Below the pieces are notes generated by a model. It saw only the letters and a program-made list of their open reading frames with translations, did no database searches and had not been told where the DNA came from. From Serinibacter arcticus (GTDB lineage Bacteria; Actinomycetota; Actinomycetes; Actinomycetales; Beutenbergiaceae): a DNA stretch of 64,000 bases. The stretch lies in NCBI RefSeq assembly GCF_004786095.1, contig NZ_RHPJ01000001.1, positions 372,001 to 436,000 on the forward strand. Direction: 5' to 3'. The position numbers were made by a program, and so were the translations under genes. Below are positions 42,584 through 51,384 of the stretch, piece after piece; position 1 is the first letter of the stretch, and the number at the start of each line of letters is the position of its first letter.

Positions 42584-44176
42584 GCGCAGCCACCCCACGA
42601 GGAGCCGGACGCCGAAGCCCGTCGCCCCCTGCGGCACCTCGTGCCGCGCCTTCGGCGATCGGGCGGGTCCGGCGATGTCGAGGTGGATCCACGGCAGCCC
42701 GTGCGCGAACCGCTCGAGGAACAGCGCCGCCGTCACGGCGCCCGCCCGCATCGTCGGATCGGTCGTGACGTGGCTGACGTCGGCCACCTCGGAGTGCAGC
42801 GCGGCGGCGTAGTCCGCCACCAGCGGCATCCGCCAGACCCGCTCCCCCGCGGCCTCGCCGGCGAGGACGAGGGCTGCGGCGTCGTCGTCCTGCGGCGTGA
42901 AGAGCGCGGCGTGCGTGCGGCTCAGCGCGGAGGTGGCCGCCCCGGTGAGGGTCGCGACGTCGACGAGCACGTCGGGCCGCAACGTGTCCGCGGTCCAGGC
43001 CAGCGCGTCCGCCAGGACCATCCGACCCTCGGCGTCGGTGTTGCCGATCTCGACGCTCGTGCCGTCCCAGGTCCGGATCACGTCGCCCGGCCGGTAGGCG
43101 GCACCGCCGAAGGAGTTCTCCGCCAGGGGCAGCACCGCGACGACGCTGTGGCCGATCCCGAGGCGCGCGGCGGTGACGACCGTGGCGAGCGCGACGGCGG
43201 CCCCGGTCATGTCGGTCTTCATGGGCACCATCGACTCGCGCGGCTTGAGCGCCAGGCCACCGGTGTCGAACGTGATGCCCTTGCCGACGACGGCGATCGT
43301 GCTCGCGTCACCGGTGCGTCCGGCGCCGGCGCCGGCGTCGGTGCCGGTGCCGGCGGTCGACGGCTCGTAGGTCACCACGACCAGGCGCGGCGGCGACGGC
43401 GACTCGGCCCCCACCGCGATCACGGAGGCGAACCCGTTCTCGGCGAGCCAGCGCTCGTCGTGGACCTCGACGGTCAGCCGGCCCTCACCGGCGGCGAGCT
43501 CCACGGCCCGGTCGGCGATCCACGCGGGTGTGGCGACGTCGGCGGGCGTGGCGGCCAGCACGCGGGCGATCATCGTGCCGCGGGCGAGCGTCTCGCCGAC
43601 GTCGACGCTGCGGGTCACCCGCGCGGCGGCCGTACCGGCGGCGAAGGTCAGCGAGGTCAGTCGTGCGGGCGGGGAGGCGGCCTTCCGGCGGAACGCCGAC
43701 GCCGTCGCCAGCAGCGCACCCTCGACGACGGCGGCGGCGCCCGGCACGTCGTGACTGCCCCGTGGCCGACGCACCTCGAGTCCGACCGTCGTCAGCACGC
43801 GTCCGGTCACGGCGCGCGCCATGGCCGCCCCCGCGGTCCGCAGCGCCGCGGGACCGGAGTCACCGACCCCCACGAGCACGAGACGTCGCGGCAGCGGCGA
43901 CCAGATCGAGGAGCCCGCCAGGAGCTTCGGCAGCGGGACGACGACCACGTCGCCCGCGGCACCCGTCGCCCCCGTCAGCTCGGCGAGGTCCGCGAGGTCG
44001 ATGCCGTACATGGCCGCGGCGTCGGCGGTGCCGGCACGCGGCTGGACGCCCTCCTCGTCACCCCCGGGGGCGACGGGGACGGCGACGGCGTCCCACTCGC
44101 CCTCGAGCGCGGCACGCGAGAGGGACAGACCCAGGACCTCGGTCCCGGGAAGGGTCACGCCGAGCTGCTCGACCAC
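42575..44176 (-). CDS. pepA: leucyl aminopeptidase (M17)
   Basis: The 533-residue enzyme has the two-metal M17 centre: VVGKGITFDTGGLALKP, MKTDMTGAAVAL and the signature NTDAEGRMVLADAL, plus the catalytic-Arg loop in the last. The N-terminal domain is poorly conserved as usual. It cleaves N-terminal residues, preferring Leu, in peptide turnover. A Gly/Ala/Thr-rich stretch (STAGTGTDAGAGAGRTGDAS) in the middle looks like a lineage-specific insertion. The GTG at 44176 has only a weak ribosome binding site. It is followed on the same strand only by the convergent methyltransferase. Confidence 0.93.
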   Translation of the reverse strand: MVEQLGVTLPGTEVLGLSLSRAALEGEWDAVAVPVAPGGDEEGVQPRAGTADAAAMYGIDLADLAELTGATGAAGDVVVVPLPKLLAGSSIWSPLPRRLVLVGVGDSGPAALRTAGAAMARAVTGRVLTTVGLEVRRPRGSHDVPGAAAVVEGALLATASAFRRKAASPPARLTSLTFAAGTAAARVTRSVDVGETLARGTMIARVLAATPADVATPAWIADRAVELAAGEGRLTVEVHDERWLAENGFASVIAVGAESPSPPRLVVVTYEPSTAGTGTDAGAGAGRTGDASTIAVVGKGITFDTGGLALKPRESMVPMKTDMTGAAVALATVVTAARLGIGHSVVAVLPLAENSFGGAAYRPGDVIRTWDGTSVEIGNTDAEGRMVLADALAWTADTLRPDVLVDVATLTGAATSALSRTHAALFTPQDDDAAALVLAGEAAGERVWRMPLVADYAAALHSEVADVSHVTTDPTMRAGAVTAALFLERFAHGLPWIHLDIAGPARSPKARHEVPQGATGFGVRLLVGWLRAR

Positions 44177-44196
44177 GGCCGCTGAGTGGGGCCAGG

Positions 44197-44364
44197 TCAG
44201 CCGACGACGCCGGCGAGGGCTTCCTTGAGCGCGCTGGCCTCGTCGGCCTTGAGCTCGACGACCAGGCGGCCGCCACCCTCGAGCGGCACGCGCATGACGA
44301 TGCCGCGGCCTTCCTTGGTGACCTCGAGAGGTCCGTCACCCGTTCTGGGCTTCATGGCGGCCAT
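44197..44364 (-). CDS. DUF3117 family protein, 55 aa
   Basis: A short frame from ATG 44364 to TGA encodes a 55-residue protein starting MAAMKPRTGDGPLEVTKEGR, continuing GIVMRVPLEGGGRLVVELKA and ending with a helix, ASALKEALAGVVG. That is the complete, highly conserved actinobacterial DUF3117 family. Function is unknown. GGAGG lies 11 bases before the start and a TACAAT -10 box lies 84 bases upstream. It is 20 bases upstream of pepA on the same strand, so the two may share a transcript. Confidence 0.92.
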   Translation of the reverse strand: MAAMKPRTGDGPLEVTKEGRGIVMRVPLEGGGRLVVELKADEASALKEALAGVVG

Positions 44365-44447
44365 CGTTGCGGATCCCTCCGTCGTTGTCGGCGAACCTGC
44401 TGGTCAGCCGTTGCCGACGATGACCCCCTGGTCACCCTGGCGGGTCC

Positions 44448-44453
44448 ATTGTA
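44448..44453 (-). promoter_or_regulatory. -10 box (TACAAT) of the DUF3117-pepA transcript
   Basis: TACAAT on the minus strand is close to the TATAAT consensus and would start transcription near 44441, leaving a leader of roughly 77 bases before the DUF3117 ATG. I see no convincing -35 box. Confidence 0.5.
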
Positions 44454-44544
44454 GGACACCCTGGCCCGCTCCCGCGTGGCACGGGCGCGCTCCCACGCGC
44501 ACCAGGACGCGACGGACCTGTGAAGGCGCTGTGCGGCGCCGACG

Positions 44545-45339
44545 CTAGTCGGCACCCTCCGCGGCGGCCTCCGCCGTCGACTCGCGCTCCTGCCGCGCGA
44601 GCTCGGCCGCCACCTCGGAGACGATGCGAACCGCCTCGGCGGGCGAGTCGACCACGTGCAGGAGGTCGACGTCGTGGTCGCCGACCAGCCCGCGCTCGCG
44701 GACGGTGGCGCGCAGCCAGTCGAGCAGGCCGCCCCAGAACGCCGTCCCGACCAGCACGATCGGGAACTGGCGCACCTTGCCGGTCTGGACGAGCGTGATG
44801 GCCTCGAACAGCTCGTCGAACGTGCCGAAACCACCGGGCAGGACGATGAAGCCGGAGGCGTACTTGACGAACATCGTCTTGCGGACGAAGAAGTACCGGA
44901 AGTTCACACCGAGGTCGACGTAGGCGTTCATCCCCTGCTCGAACGGCAGCTCGATCCCGAGCCCGACCGACACGCCGCCCGCCTCGTGCGCGCCCTTGTT
45001 CGCGGCCTCCATGAGGCCGGGACCGCCGCCGGTGATGACCGCGTAGCCGGCGTCGACGAGCTCGCGTGCGACCTCCTCGGCGAGCACCCACTCCGGCTCA
45101 CCCTCGCGGATGCGCGCCGAGCCGAACACGCTCACCGCCGGGCCGAGCTCGGCGAGCGCGCCGAAGCCCTCCACGAACTCCGACTGGATCCGCAGCACGC
45201 GCCACGGGTCGGAGTGCACCCAGGCGCCGTCGTCCGTCCCGAGCAGGCGCTCGTCCGTGGTGGTCGCGGGCACCTGCTCCCCGCGCAGGGTCACGGGGCC
45301 CTTCTGGTAGGTGCGGCGGTTCGTGCCGGAGATGCTCAT
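44545..45339 (-). CDS. LOG family protein (nucleoside 5'-monophosphate phosphoribohydrolase)
   Basis: The 264-residue protein has the LOG signatures GGGPGLMEAANKGA and PGGFGTFDELFEAITLVQTG, whose Arg/Glu/Thr residues bind the ribose-phosphate. It corresponds to Rv1205 of M. tuberculosis, which releases free cytokinin bases from riboside monophosphates; other members hydrolyse AMP or inosinate. The ATG has GGAAGG about 9 bases upstream. The C-terminal tail is Ala/Glu-rich. It follows dapE on the same strand. Confidence 0.9.
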   Translation of the reverse strand: MSISGTNRRTYQKGPVTLRGEQVPATTTDERLLGTDDGAWVHSDPWRVLRIQSEFVEGFGALAELGPAVSVFGSARIREGEPEWVLAEEVARELVDAGYAVITGGGPGLMEAANKGAHEAGGVSVGLGIELPFEQGMNAYVDLGVNFRYFFVRKTMFVKYASGFIVLPGGFGTFDELFEAITLVQTGKVRQFPIVLVGTAFWGGLLDWLRATVRERGLVGDHDVDLLHVVDSPAEAVRIVSEVAAELARQERESTAEAAAEGAD

Positions 45340-45390
45340 CAGCGGTGCCTTCCGGGTCGGGGGCGTCCGGCGTCGCGGCCGGGCGCGGGG

Positions 45391-45421
45391 TCGGGTGCGG
45401 GTCGGGTGCGGGTCGGGTGCG
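45391..45421. repeat. short tandem repeat, 11-bp unit
   Basis: The unit TCGGGTGCGGG is repeated 2.8 times in the gap between the LOG start and the dapE stop. It may arise by slippage; no function is apparent. Confidence 0.7.
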
Positions 45422-45426
45422 AGGGG

Positions 45427-46572
45427 TCAGTCTGCCGCGCGCTCGGGCGCGAGCCACGCACGCAGCGCCGTCGCGACGGCGGTGATCTGCGCCGTCGGGC
45501 AGCGCTCGTCGTCCGCGTGCGCGAGGTTGGGGTCGCCCGGGCCGAAGTTGACGGCGGGCACGCCCAGCGCGGAGAAGCGGGCCACGTCCGTCCAGCCGTA
45601 CTTCGGGTTCACCTCGGCGCCGGTGGCCGCGACGGCGGCTGCGACGAACGCGGCGGCGACGGGGTGGTCGAGCCCGGGGCGGGCGCCGGGGGCGACGTCC
45701 GTGACGGTGACGGTCGCGCCGTCCAGCCCGGCCAGGGCGTCGGCGAGGACGGTGCGGACGTACGCCTCGGCGTCGTCGGCGCTGCGCGAGGGGGCGAAGC
45801 GGTAGTTCACGGTGACGACCGCGGCGTCGGGAATCATGTTCCCGGCGATGCCGCCGCCGATGCCGACGGCCCCCAGGCCCTCGCGGTAGTCGAGCCCGTC
45901 GACGGTGACCGTCTCGCTCTCGTGGGCCGCGAGCGCCGCCAGCACGGGGGCGAGGTCGTGGATCGCGTTGTGGCCGCGCCAGGCGCGCGCCGAGTGGGCG
46001 GTGCGCCCCGCCGTCGCGACCTCGAGGCGCATCGTCCCGTTGCAGCCGCCCTCGACGTGACCCGCCGTGGGCTCGCCGAGGATCGCGAAGTCGGCCGCGA
46101 GCCAGTCGGGGTGGTGGCGCGCGATGCGGCCCAGCCCGTTCAGCTCGGCCTCGACCTCCTCGTGGTCGTAGAAGGCGTAGGTGACGTCGACGGCGGGTTC
46201 GGTGACCGTGGCGGCCAGGTGGAGGGCGACGGCGACGCCGCCCTTCATGTCGACGGTCCCGCGGCCCCACAGGACCTCGCCCTCGGCGGCGGACGCGGTC
46301 CGCACCTGCGTCGGGAGGTTGCCCTGGACCGGGACGGTGTCGATGTGACCGGCGACGACCACGCGGCTGGCGCGGCCGAGCGAGGTGCGTGCCAGGACGG
46401 CGTCGCCGTCGCGCAGGACCTCGAGGTGCGGCAGGGACCGCAGCGCGACCTCGATCGCGTCGGCGATCGCGGCCTCGTCACCGCTCACGGAGGGGATGTC
46501 GCACAGGAGGCGCGTGAGCTCGACGGGGTCGACGGTCCTCAGGTCGGGCAGCATGGCGGTCGCGTGGGTCAC
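45427..46572 (-). CDS. dapE: succinyl-diaminopimelate desuccinylase
   Basis: The 381-residue M20 enzyme releases LL-diaminopimelate for lysine and cell-wall synthesis. Metal ligands are visible: His in [14 protein letters not shown], Asp in [10 protein letters not shown], the Glu pair in [12 protein letters not shown], Glu in [16 protein letters not shown] and the C-terminal His in [11 protein letters not shown]. The actinobacterial DapE signature [14 protein letters not shown] supports this assignment over other M20 peptidases. The GTG at 46572 is 6 bases after TAGGGT; an ATG six codons in is an alternative. That -10 box overlaps the stop of the upstream ABC-F gene. Confidence 0.9.
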   Translation of the reverse strand: MTHATAMLPDLRTVDPVELTRLLCDIPSVSGDEAAIADAIEVALRSLPHLEVLRDGDAVLARTSLGRASRVVVAGHIDTVPVQGNLPTQVRTASAAEGEVLWGRGTVDMKGGVAVALHLAATVTEPAVDVTYAFYDHEEVEAELNGLGRIARHHPDWLAADFAILGEPTAGHVEGGCNGTMRLEVATAGRTAHSARAWRGHNAIHDLAPVLAALAAHESETVTVDGLDYREGLGAVGIGGGIAGNMIPDAAVVTVNYRFAPSRSADDAEAYVRTVLADALAGLDGATVTVTDVAPGARPGLDHPVAAAFVAAAVAATGAEVNPKYGWTDVARFSALGVPAVNFGPGDPNLAHADDERCPTAQITAVATALRAWLAPERAAD

Positions 46573-46578
46573 TCCTCG

Positions 46579-46584
46579 ACCCTA
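46579..46584 (-). promoter_or_regulatory. -10 box (TAGGGT) of dapE
   Basis: TAGGGT ends 6 bases before the dapE GTG and includes the TAG stop codon of the ABC-F gene, so dapE can be read independently of it. Confidence 0.5.
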
Positions 46585-48336
46585 CGCGGGAGCCGTGGGC
46601 GGCGCGGGTGGCGCGAGGTGGACGACGTCGCCGTCCCAGTGCTCCCGCAGCCACCGGTCGTGCGAGGCGAGGACGACGGCGCCCGGCCACGCCCGCAGCG
46701 CGGCGAGCAGCTCGTCGACGAGGGCCAGGGCGAGGTGGTTGGTCGGCTCGTCCAGCAGGAGCACGTCGGGCGCCTGCGCGAGCAGCATCGCCAGGACCAC
46801 GCGGCGCCGGGTGCCGACGGACAGGTCGGCCACGGGGCGGCCGAGGTCGCGCGGCGCGAGGAGACCGTAGGCGTCGACCGGGCGTTGGTCGTCGGACGAG
46901 GTCGTGCCCGGGTGCTGGACGAGCGTCAGCAGGTCGCGCGGCGTGCGCCGCTCACCCGCCAGCGCGAGGTCCTGCTCGAGCAGGCCGACCCGCACGCCGT
47001 GCATCGTGCCGACGTGTCCGGACGCCGGCTCGAGGTCGCCGGCGAGCGCGTGCAGCAGCGTGGACTTGCCTGCCCCGTTGCCCCCCGTCAGCAGCAGCCG
47101 GGAGCCGGCCGTCAGCTCGATGCCGGGGACTCCCGCGGCGGGGAGGTCGAGCCTTCCCGGCACGACGACGTCGCGCGCCCAGGCGAGCAGGCCGCCGGGC
47201 GCAGGGGTGTCGGAGGCGCTGCCCGACGTGCCGCTCGTGAGCGAGGCCGGCATCGACAGGCGCAGCGCCGGCCGAGGCTTGCGCACCTGGTCGCGCTCGA
47301 GGTCGGCGAGCCGGCCTGCGGCGTCGCGCACACGGCGCGAGACGGTCCGCTCGACGCGGGCGCCCTTGAACCGGGTGATGAACTTGTCGTTGTCGGTGGG
47401 GCCGCGCCCCGGCGCGACCTGACGAGCCGTGACGGCGACGGTGTGGCGCAGCTGGGTGATCTCCTCCTGCTCGGCCTCGTACCGGGTCTGCCACGCCGCG
47501 CGCGCGGCGGCCCGCGCGGCCACGTGATCGGTGAACGTGCCGCCCGTGAGGACGATCCCGGCCGGTTCGCCCACCGCGCGGGCGGTGGGGTCGAGGTCGG
47601 CGATCTCGGTCGCGACGGCGTCGAGGAAGGCTCGGTCGTGGCTGGCCATGAGCACGGCGCCGGTCCCGGCACGCAGGACGCCGGCGAGGAAGTCCGCGGC
47701 GTCGTCGTCCAGGTGGTTGGTGGGTTCGTCGAGCAGGAGCGCGCTCGGGCTGCGCACGAGCAGCGCGGCGAGGTGCAGGCGCGTGCGCTGCCCTCCGGAG
47801 AGCGTGCCGACGGCGCGCTCGGGGTCGTCCAGCACGACGGCGAGCCCGAGGCCGCCGAGCATCGCCCCCGCGCGGGCGTCCGCGTCCCAGACCTGGGCGG
47901 CCTCGGCCGCCGCCAGGGCGCGCTCGTACCGGGCGGTCGCGCCGTCGTCGCCCGCCGCGAGCGCCTCGCCCGCGGCGTCGAGCTCGCGCTCGATCGCCCG
48001 GACGGCGGCGAGCGCGTGCTCGACCACGCGACCCGCCGGGGTGTGCCCGGCGTAGGGAAGCTCCTGCGCGAGGACGCCGAGGTCGTCGGGCCGGGCGACG
48101 GTGCCGGCGTCGGGCACGAGGTCGCCCGCGAGCAGTCGCAGCAGCGTGGACTTGCCAGACCCGTTCTCGCCGACGAGCCCGGTGCGGTGGCCGGGGTCGA
48201 CCTGCAGCGTGACGTCGGTCAGGACGGGGTGGGCGGCGCCGTCGCCCGGGTGGGCGAACGAGACGCCGCGGGCGGCGAGGACGGGGCCGGACGGGGTCGT
48301 CCGCGTGGACGAGGGGGGTGGGAGCGGTGCTGGCAC
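46582..48336 (-). CDS. ABC-F family ATPase (ribosome-associated)
   Basis: The 584-residue protein has two ATPase domains and no membrane helix. Domain 1: GLVGENGSGKSTLLRLLAG, signature LSGGQRTRLHLA, Walker B LLLDEPTNHLDDD. Domain 2: LLTGGNGAGKSTLL, a degenerate signature LSVGTRRRVVLA and LLLDEPTNHLALAL. The linker (about 260-330) is long, basic and helical (FITRFKGARVERTVSRRVRD), the part that reaches into the ribosome in ABC-F proteins. It may be a resistance-type or housekeeping ABC-F; WhiB7/WblC regulons include such genes, so control by the local WhiB7 is possible. The GTG at 48336 has AGGCAGG upstream. Confidence 0.85.
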   Translation of the reverse strand: MPAPLPPPSSTRTTPSGPVLAARGVSFAHPGDGAAHPVLTDVTLQVDPGHRTGLVGENGSGKSTLLRLLAGDLVPDAGTVARPDDLGVLAQELPYAGHTPAGRVVEHALAAVRAIERELDAAGEALAAGDDGATARYERALAAAEAAQVWDADARAGAMLGGLGLAVVLDDPERAVGTLSGGQRTRLHLAALLVRSPSALLLDEPTNHLDDDAADFLAGVLRAGTGAVLMASHDRAFLDAVATEIADLDPTARAVGEPAGIVLTGGTFTDHVAARAAARAAWQTRYEAEQEEITQLRHTVAVTARQVAPGRGPTDNDKFITRFKGARVERTVSRRVRDAAGRLADLERDQVRKPRPALRLSMPASLTSGTSGSASDTPAPGGLLAWARDVVVPGRLDLPAAGVPGIELTAGSRLLLTGGNGAGKSTLLHALAGDLEPASGHVGTMHGVRVGLLEQDLALAGERRTPRDLLTLVQHPGTTSSDDQRPVDAYGLLAPRDLGRPVADLSVGTRRRVVLAMLLAQAPDVLLLDEPTNHLALALVDELLAALRAWPGAVVLASHDRWLREHWDGDVVHLAPPAPPTAPA

Positions 48337-48470
48337 GGAACCTGCCTGAGGTGTCGAGGGGACTCGGACGCGGGGCGGATCAGCTGAGCACGCCCCCACG
48401 CTAGGCGGCCCTTCCCGGGCCGTCGACCTCATTTCCCCGCCGCCAGGTCCTCGGCCGCCCACTCCCCCCT

Positions 48471-48489
48471 CGCGAGAGCGACCCGTGCG
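48471..48489 (+). repeat. 19-bp direct repeat, left copy, with adjoining palindrome
   Basis: CGCGAGAGCGACCCGTGCG occurs here and again at 49609-49627, bracketing the AbiEi-like gene. It is joined to a perfect 14-bp inverted repeat, GTCGTGGGAGCGAC (48489-48502) and its complement (48512-48525), with a 9-base spacer. The surrounding 297-base gap (48337-48633) between divergent genes otherwise holds only a possible -10 box, CACCGT, 6 bases before the AbiEi-like ATG. Confidence 0.8.
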
Positions 48490-48633
48490 TCGTGGGAGCG
48501 ACCGGAGACACGTCGCTCCCACGACGAACAGGTCGCCCTCGCGGACTGTCCCCACGGTCGTCGGAGGGGACCTTCGTCCACGAGCTCTGCCGCCGGGGTC
48601 GTCCGGGTGCGCTTCGGGCTGCACCGTGGGGAG

Positions 48634-49572
48634 ATGACCAGCGGGGTGATCAGGCGAGAGCTGTACGACGGGCTCACCTCCCCGGTTCGAGGTGAACCGA
48701 TCGCGCCCCCGACCCTCCCCACCCTGTGGCGGACGGGTGAGGCGTGGCGCGGACGCGTCGAGGCGGCCCAGCGCTCGGGGAGGGCCGAGCGGGTCCGACG
48801 CGGGCTGTACGGGCCACCGTCCTCGCCGGCAGCGGGTGACGACGCGCTCCTGGCAGCGATCGTGGCCGTCGGATCGCGGATGTCGACGGCGTTCGCGATC
48901 AGCCACCGCAGCGCCGGGCTCCTCGCCGGGCTCTGGGTGCCTCCCCGCCACGACGCTGTCGTCGAGGTCACCCAGGTCGGTCCGATCTCCTCGACGGCCC
49001 ACGCCGACGTGACGCTCCGTCGGTACCGGTCCGACCTGCCGCACGACGAGATCCGTGACTTCCTCGGCCTGCCTGTGACCTCCGTCGAGCGAACAGCCGT
49101 CGACTGCGCCCGGACGCTGCCCCTCGCCCGTGCCCTGGCCGTCGTCGACTCCGCCCTCGTCATCGGAGCCGACAGGGGTGAGATGGAGCGCATCCTTCAT
49201 CGACTCCGGGGTCGCCGAGGCGTGCGAGCCGCCCGCGAGATCGTCGCGCTCGGTCAGCCCACCGTGGGTTCGCCCGCCGAGAGCGTCGTTCGTGCGGAGA
49301 TCGTCGCGGCGGGGCTCCCGGTGCCCTCGACGCTGGTCGTCGTCGACACCCCGGGCGGCGCGTTCGAGCTCGACATGGGATGGATCGACCAGAAGGTCGG
49401 GGTGGAGGTGCACGGTCGCGGGAAGTACCTCCGCGGCGCCGACCCCGTGTCCGAGGCGGTTCGTCGTGAGCACGTCTTCGAGGCCGGGTGGTCGGTGGTC
49501 GACGTGCGCACCGGTCAACCGGCCTGGCACTACCTCCCGCGCGTACGACGCGCCCTCGAGGCGCGAGCGTGA
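48634..49572 (+). CDS. AbiEi antitoxin-like protein with endonuclease-fold C-terminus
   Basis: The 312-residue protein has an N-terminal winged-helix region followed by RVRRGLYGPP and AISHRSAGLLAGLWVPP, the pattern of AbiEi-type antitoxin-domain proteins of actinobacteria. The C-terminal part (about 210-300) looks like a PD-(D/E)xK/VSR-like fold: AESVVRAEIVAAGLP, FELDMGWIDQKVGVEVHGRG and VRREHVFEAGWSVVDV, with candidate residues E216, D247 and E258. No partner toxin (AbiEii nucleotidyltransferase) is beside it. The ATG at 48634 is 6 bases after CACCGT; GTG 48607 is an alternative. Flanking repeats suggest that it may have moved as a unit. Defence function is unproven. Confidence 0.65.
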   Translation: MTSGVIRRELYDGLTSPVRGEPIAPPTLPTLWRTGEAWRGRVEAAQRSGRAERVRRGLYGPPSSPAAGDDALLAAIVAVGSRMSTAFAISHRSAGLLAGLWVPPRHDAVVEVTQVGPISSTAHADVTLRRYRSDLPHDEIRDFLGLPVTSVERTAVDCARTLPLARALAVVDSALVIGADRGEMERILHRLRGRRGVRAAREIVALGQPTVGSPAESVVRAEIVAAGLPVPSTLVVVDTPGGAFELDMGWIDQKVGVEVHGRGKYLRGADPVSEAVRREHVFEAGWSVVDVRTGQPAWHYLPRVRRALEARA

Positions 49573-49608
49573 CTGCGACGCCCCCGCCCCCGCTCCCGCT
49601 CCCGCTCC

Positions 49609-49679
49609 CGCGAGAGCGACCCGTGCGGGCTGAGGACGACCTGGGGCGGGTCGCTCTCAGCGCCCTCGGGTCGCTCTCG
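49609..49679. repeat. right copy of the 19-bp repeat plus inverted copies
   Basis: The 19-bp repeat recurs at 49609-49627. Within it GAGAGCGACCCG (49612-49623) is followed by two inverted copies, CGGGTCGCTCTC at 49647-49658 and again at 49667-49678, so the DNA can fold in two alternative hairpins. It lies between the converging AbiEi-like and LpdA genes and may also act as a terminator. Confidence 0.75.
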
Positions 49680-49704
49680 CCGTCGGAGGAGGTTCGCTCG
49701 CGGC

Positions 49705-49728
49705 GGGGCGGGGCGGGGCGGGGCGGGG
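49705..49728 (+). other. G-quadruplex-forming run (GGGGC)5
   Basis: Five GGGG tracts are spaced by single C bases, followed by GGCGC repeats, just past the lpdA stop. This is a near-ideal G-quadruplex motif on the plus strand, and the minus-strand mRNA of lpdA would carry the C-rich complement. Confidence 0.7.
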
Positions 49729-49745
49729 CGGCGCGGCGCGGCGCG

Positions 49746-51314
49746 TCAGTCGGTCAGTCGGGCGTGCAGCTGGCGCGCACCCTCGGCGATCGAGCCCGAC
49801 AGCGACGGGTAGATCGTCATCGCGCTCGCGAGCTGGTCCACGGTCGTGCGCGTGGCGACGGCGAGCGTCAGCACGTGGATCAGCTCGCTGGCGCGCGGCG
49901 CCACGACCACGCCGCCCAGCACCGAGCCCGAGCCCTCGCGGGAGACGACCTTGACGAACCCCTCGTGGATGCCGAGCATCTTGGCGCGCGGGTTGCGCGC
50001 GAGCGGCACGGTGGTGACGCGGGCGTCGTGCGCAGCGGCGTCGACCTCGCTGACGCCGACCGTCGCGATCTCGGGAGAGGTGAACACCGTCGCGGGCACG
50101 CGGCGCACGTCCAGCGGGGCGACGGCGTCGCCCAGCGCGTGCCACATCGCGATGCGGCCCTGGGTCGCCGCGACCGACGCGAGCGGGAGCACGCCCGTGA
50201 CGTCACCCGCGGCGTAGACGCCGCGCACCGTGGTCCGCGAGACGCGGTCGACCACGATGTGCCCGCTGCCGGTGGTCGCGACGCCCGACCCCGCGAGACC
50301 GAGGCCGGCGGTGTTCGGGATGCCGCCGACGGCGAGCAGGCAGTGCGACCCGAGGACCTCGCGCCCGTCGTCGAGCGTGACCACGACGCCGTCGCCCCGC
50401 CGCTCGACGCCCGCGGCGCGCGAGCGCGACAGCACCTCCATGCCCCGACGGCGGAACGCGTTCTCGATCAGCTCCGCGGCGTCGGCGTCCTCACCCGGGA
50501 GCACCCGGTCGCGGCTGGAGATGAGCACCACGTCGACGCCGAGCGCGCTGAACGCGCCGGCGAACTCGGCACCCGTCACCCCGGACCCGACGACCACGAG
50601 CCGCTCGGGCATCGCGTCGAGGGAGTAGACCTGCGTCCACGTGAGGATGCGCTCGCCGTCGGGAATCGCCGTCGGCAGCTCCCGCGGCGCGGCACCGGTG
50701 GCCAGGAGGACGACGTCGGCGTGCAGCTCCTCCTCGTCCTCCCCCTCGCCCGCGACCACCACGGTGTCGGGCGACGCGAGCCGACCCGTGCCGTCGACGA
50801 TCCGGATGCCCTGGCGCTCGAGGTTCGCGCGGATGTCGCCGGACTGCTGCTTCGCGAGCGCCAGCACGCGCGCGTTGACCTCGCCGAGGTCGACCTCGAG
50901 CGCCGCGTGCCGCAGCTCGCCCATGTGGATGCCGAGCTCGTCGGCGCTCTCCACGAGGGCGCGCCACTCCGCCGTGGCGATGAGGGTCTTGGAGGGGACG
51001 ACGTCGGTCAGCACCGCCGCGCCGCCCATCCCCTGCCGCTCGACCAGCGTCACGTCGGCCTCGAGCTGGGCCGCGACGAGCGCCGCCTCGTAACCACCGG
51101 GGCCACCGCCGACGATGACCACCTGGCTGCCGCGCCGGGTCGAGGACGGGCCGCGGTTCGACGTCCCGGGGTTGGTCGCGTTCGGGACGTTCGTCGTGCT
51201 CCCCGAGCCGTCGGCGGACGCTGCCGGAACGGCCGGTGCCGTCTCCGGCGCCGGAGACGCGGCAGGCGCGGTGGTCGAGGTGGTCGGCGTCGCTTCGGGT
51301 GTCGTTGACGTCAT
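49746..51314 (-). CDS. lpdA: LpdA-type NAD(P)H:quinone oxidoreductase (flavoprotein disulfide reductase family)
   Basis: The 522-residue protein has an unusual 60-residue N-terminus of Thr/Ala/Pro/Ser, then the FAD fold VVIVGGGPGGYEAALVAAQL, NAD fold LVVVGSGVTGAEFAGAF and the dimerisation domain. The redox-active disulfide of this family (CxxxxC) is missing: the region reads GMGGAAVLTDVVPSKTLI. This and overall similarity match M. tuberculosis LpdA (Rv3303c), which is not a lipoamide dehydrogenase but a quinone reductase. The ATG at 51314 is 6 bases after CACAAT. It is divergent from the PNP gene. Confidence 0.88.
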   Translation of the reverse strand: MTSTTPEATPTTSTTAPAASPAPETAPAVPAASADGSGSTTNVPNATNPGTSNRGPSSTRRGSQVVIVGGGPGGYEAALVAAQLEADVTLVERQGMGGAAVLTDVVPSKTLIATAEWRALVESADELGIHMGELRHAALEVDLGEVNARVLALAKQQSGDIRANLERQGIRIVDGTGRLASPDTVVVAGEGEDEEELHADVVLLATGAAPRELPTAIPDGERILTWTQVYSLDAMPERLVVVGSGVTGAEFAGAFSALGVDVVLISSRDRVLPGEDADAAELIENAFRRRGMEVLSRSRAAGVERRGDGVVVTLDDGREVLGSHCLLAVGGIPNTAGLGLAGSGVATTGSGHIVVDRVSRTTVRGVYAAGDVTGVLPLASVAATQGRIAMWHALGDAVAPLDVRRVPATVFTSPEIATVGVSEVDAAAHDARVTTVPLARNPRAKMLGIHEGFVKVVSREGSGSVLGGVVVAPRASELIHVLTLAVATRTTVDQLASAMTIYPSLSGSIAEGARQLHARLTD

Positions 51315-51384
51315 GCGCCCATTGTGGCGGCTCGCGGCCACCGGGCGCTCCCACCCGCGCTCGCCCCGTCCCAGGTCCTGGCGA

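Noticed and set aside
45391-45421. Tandem 11-bp repeats considered as a CRISPR or regulator site
   Set aside because: Fewer than three copies, no spacers and no cas genes; simple slippage explains them.
44656-48387. Open frame of over 1200 codons on the plus strand across LOG, dapE and ABC-F genes
   Set aside because: It runs through three well-supported genes on the other strand and its translation has no recognisable motif.
48634-49572. Prophage or insertion-sequence remnant around the AbiEi-like gene
   Set aside because: No transposase, integrase or tRNA-linked attachment site is present; only the repeats suggest mobility.
49609-49679. Repeated CGGGTCGCTCTC units considered as a CRISPR array
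   Set aside because: Copies are in mixed orientation with irregular gaps, which fits hairpins, not an array.
49746-51314. Dihydrolipoamide dehydrogenase
   Set aside because: The redox-active cysteine pair is missing, so the LpdA quinone-reductase assignment fits better.
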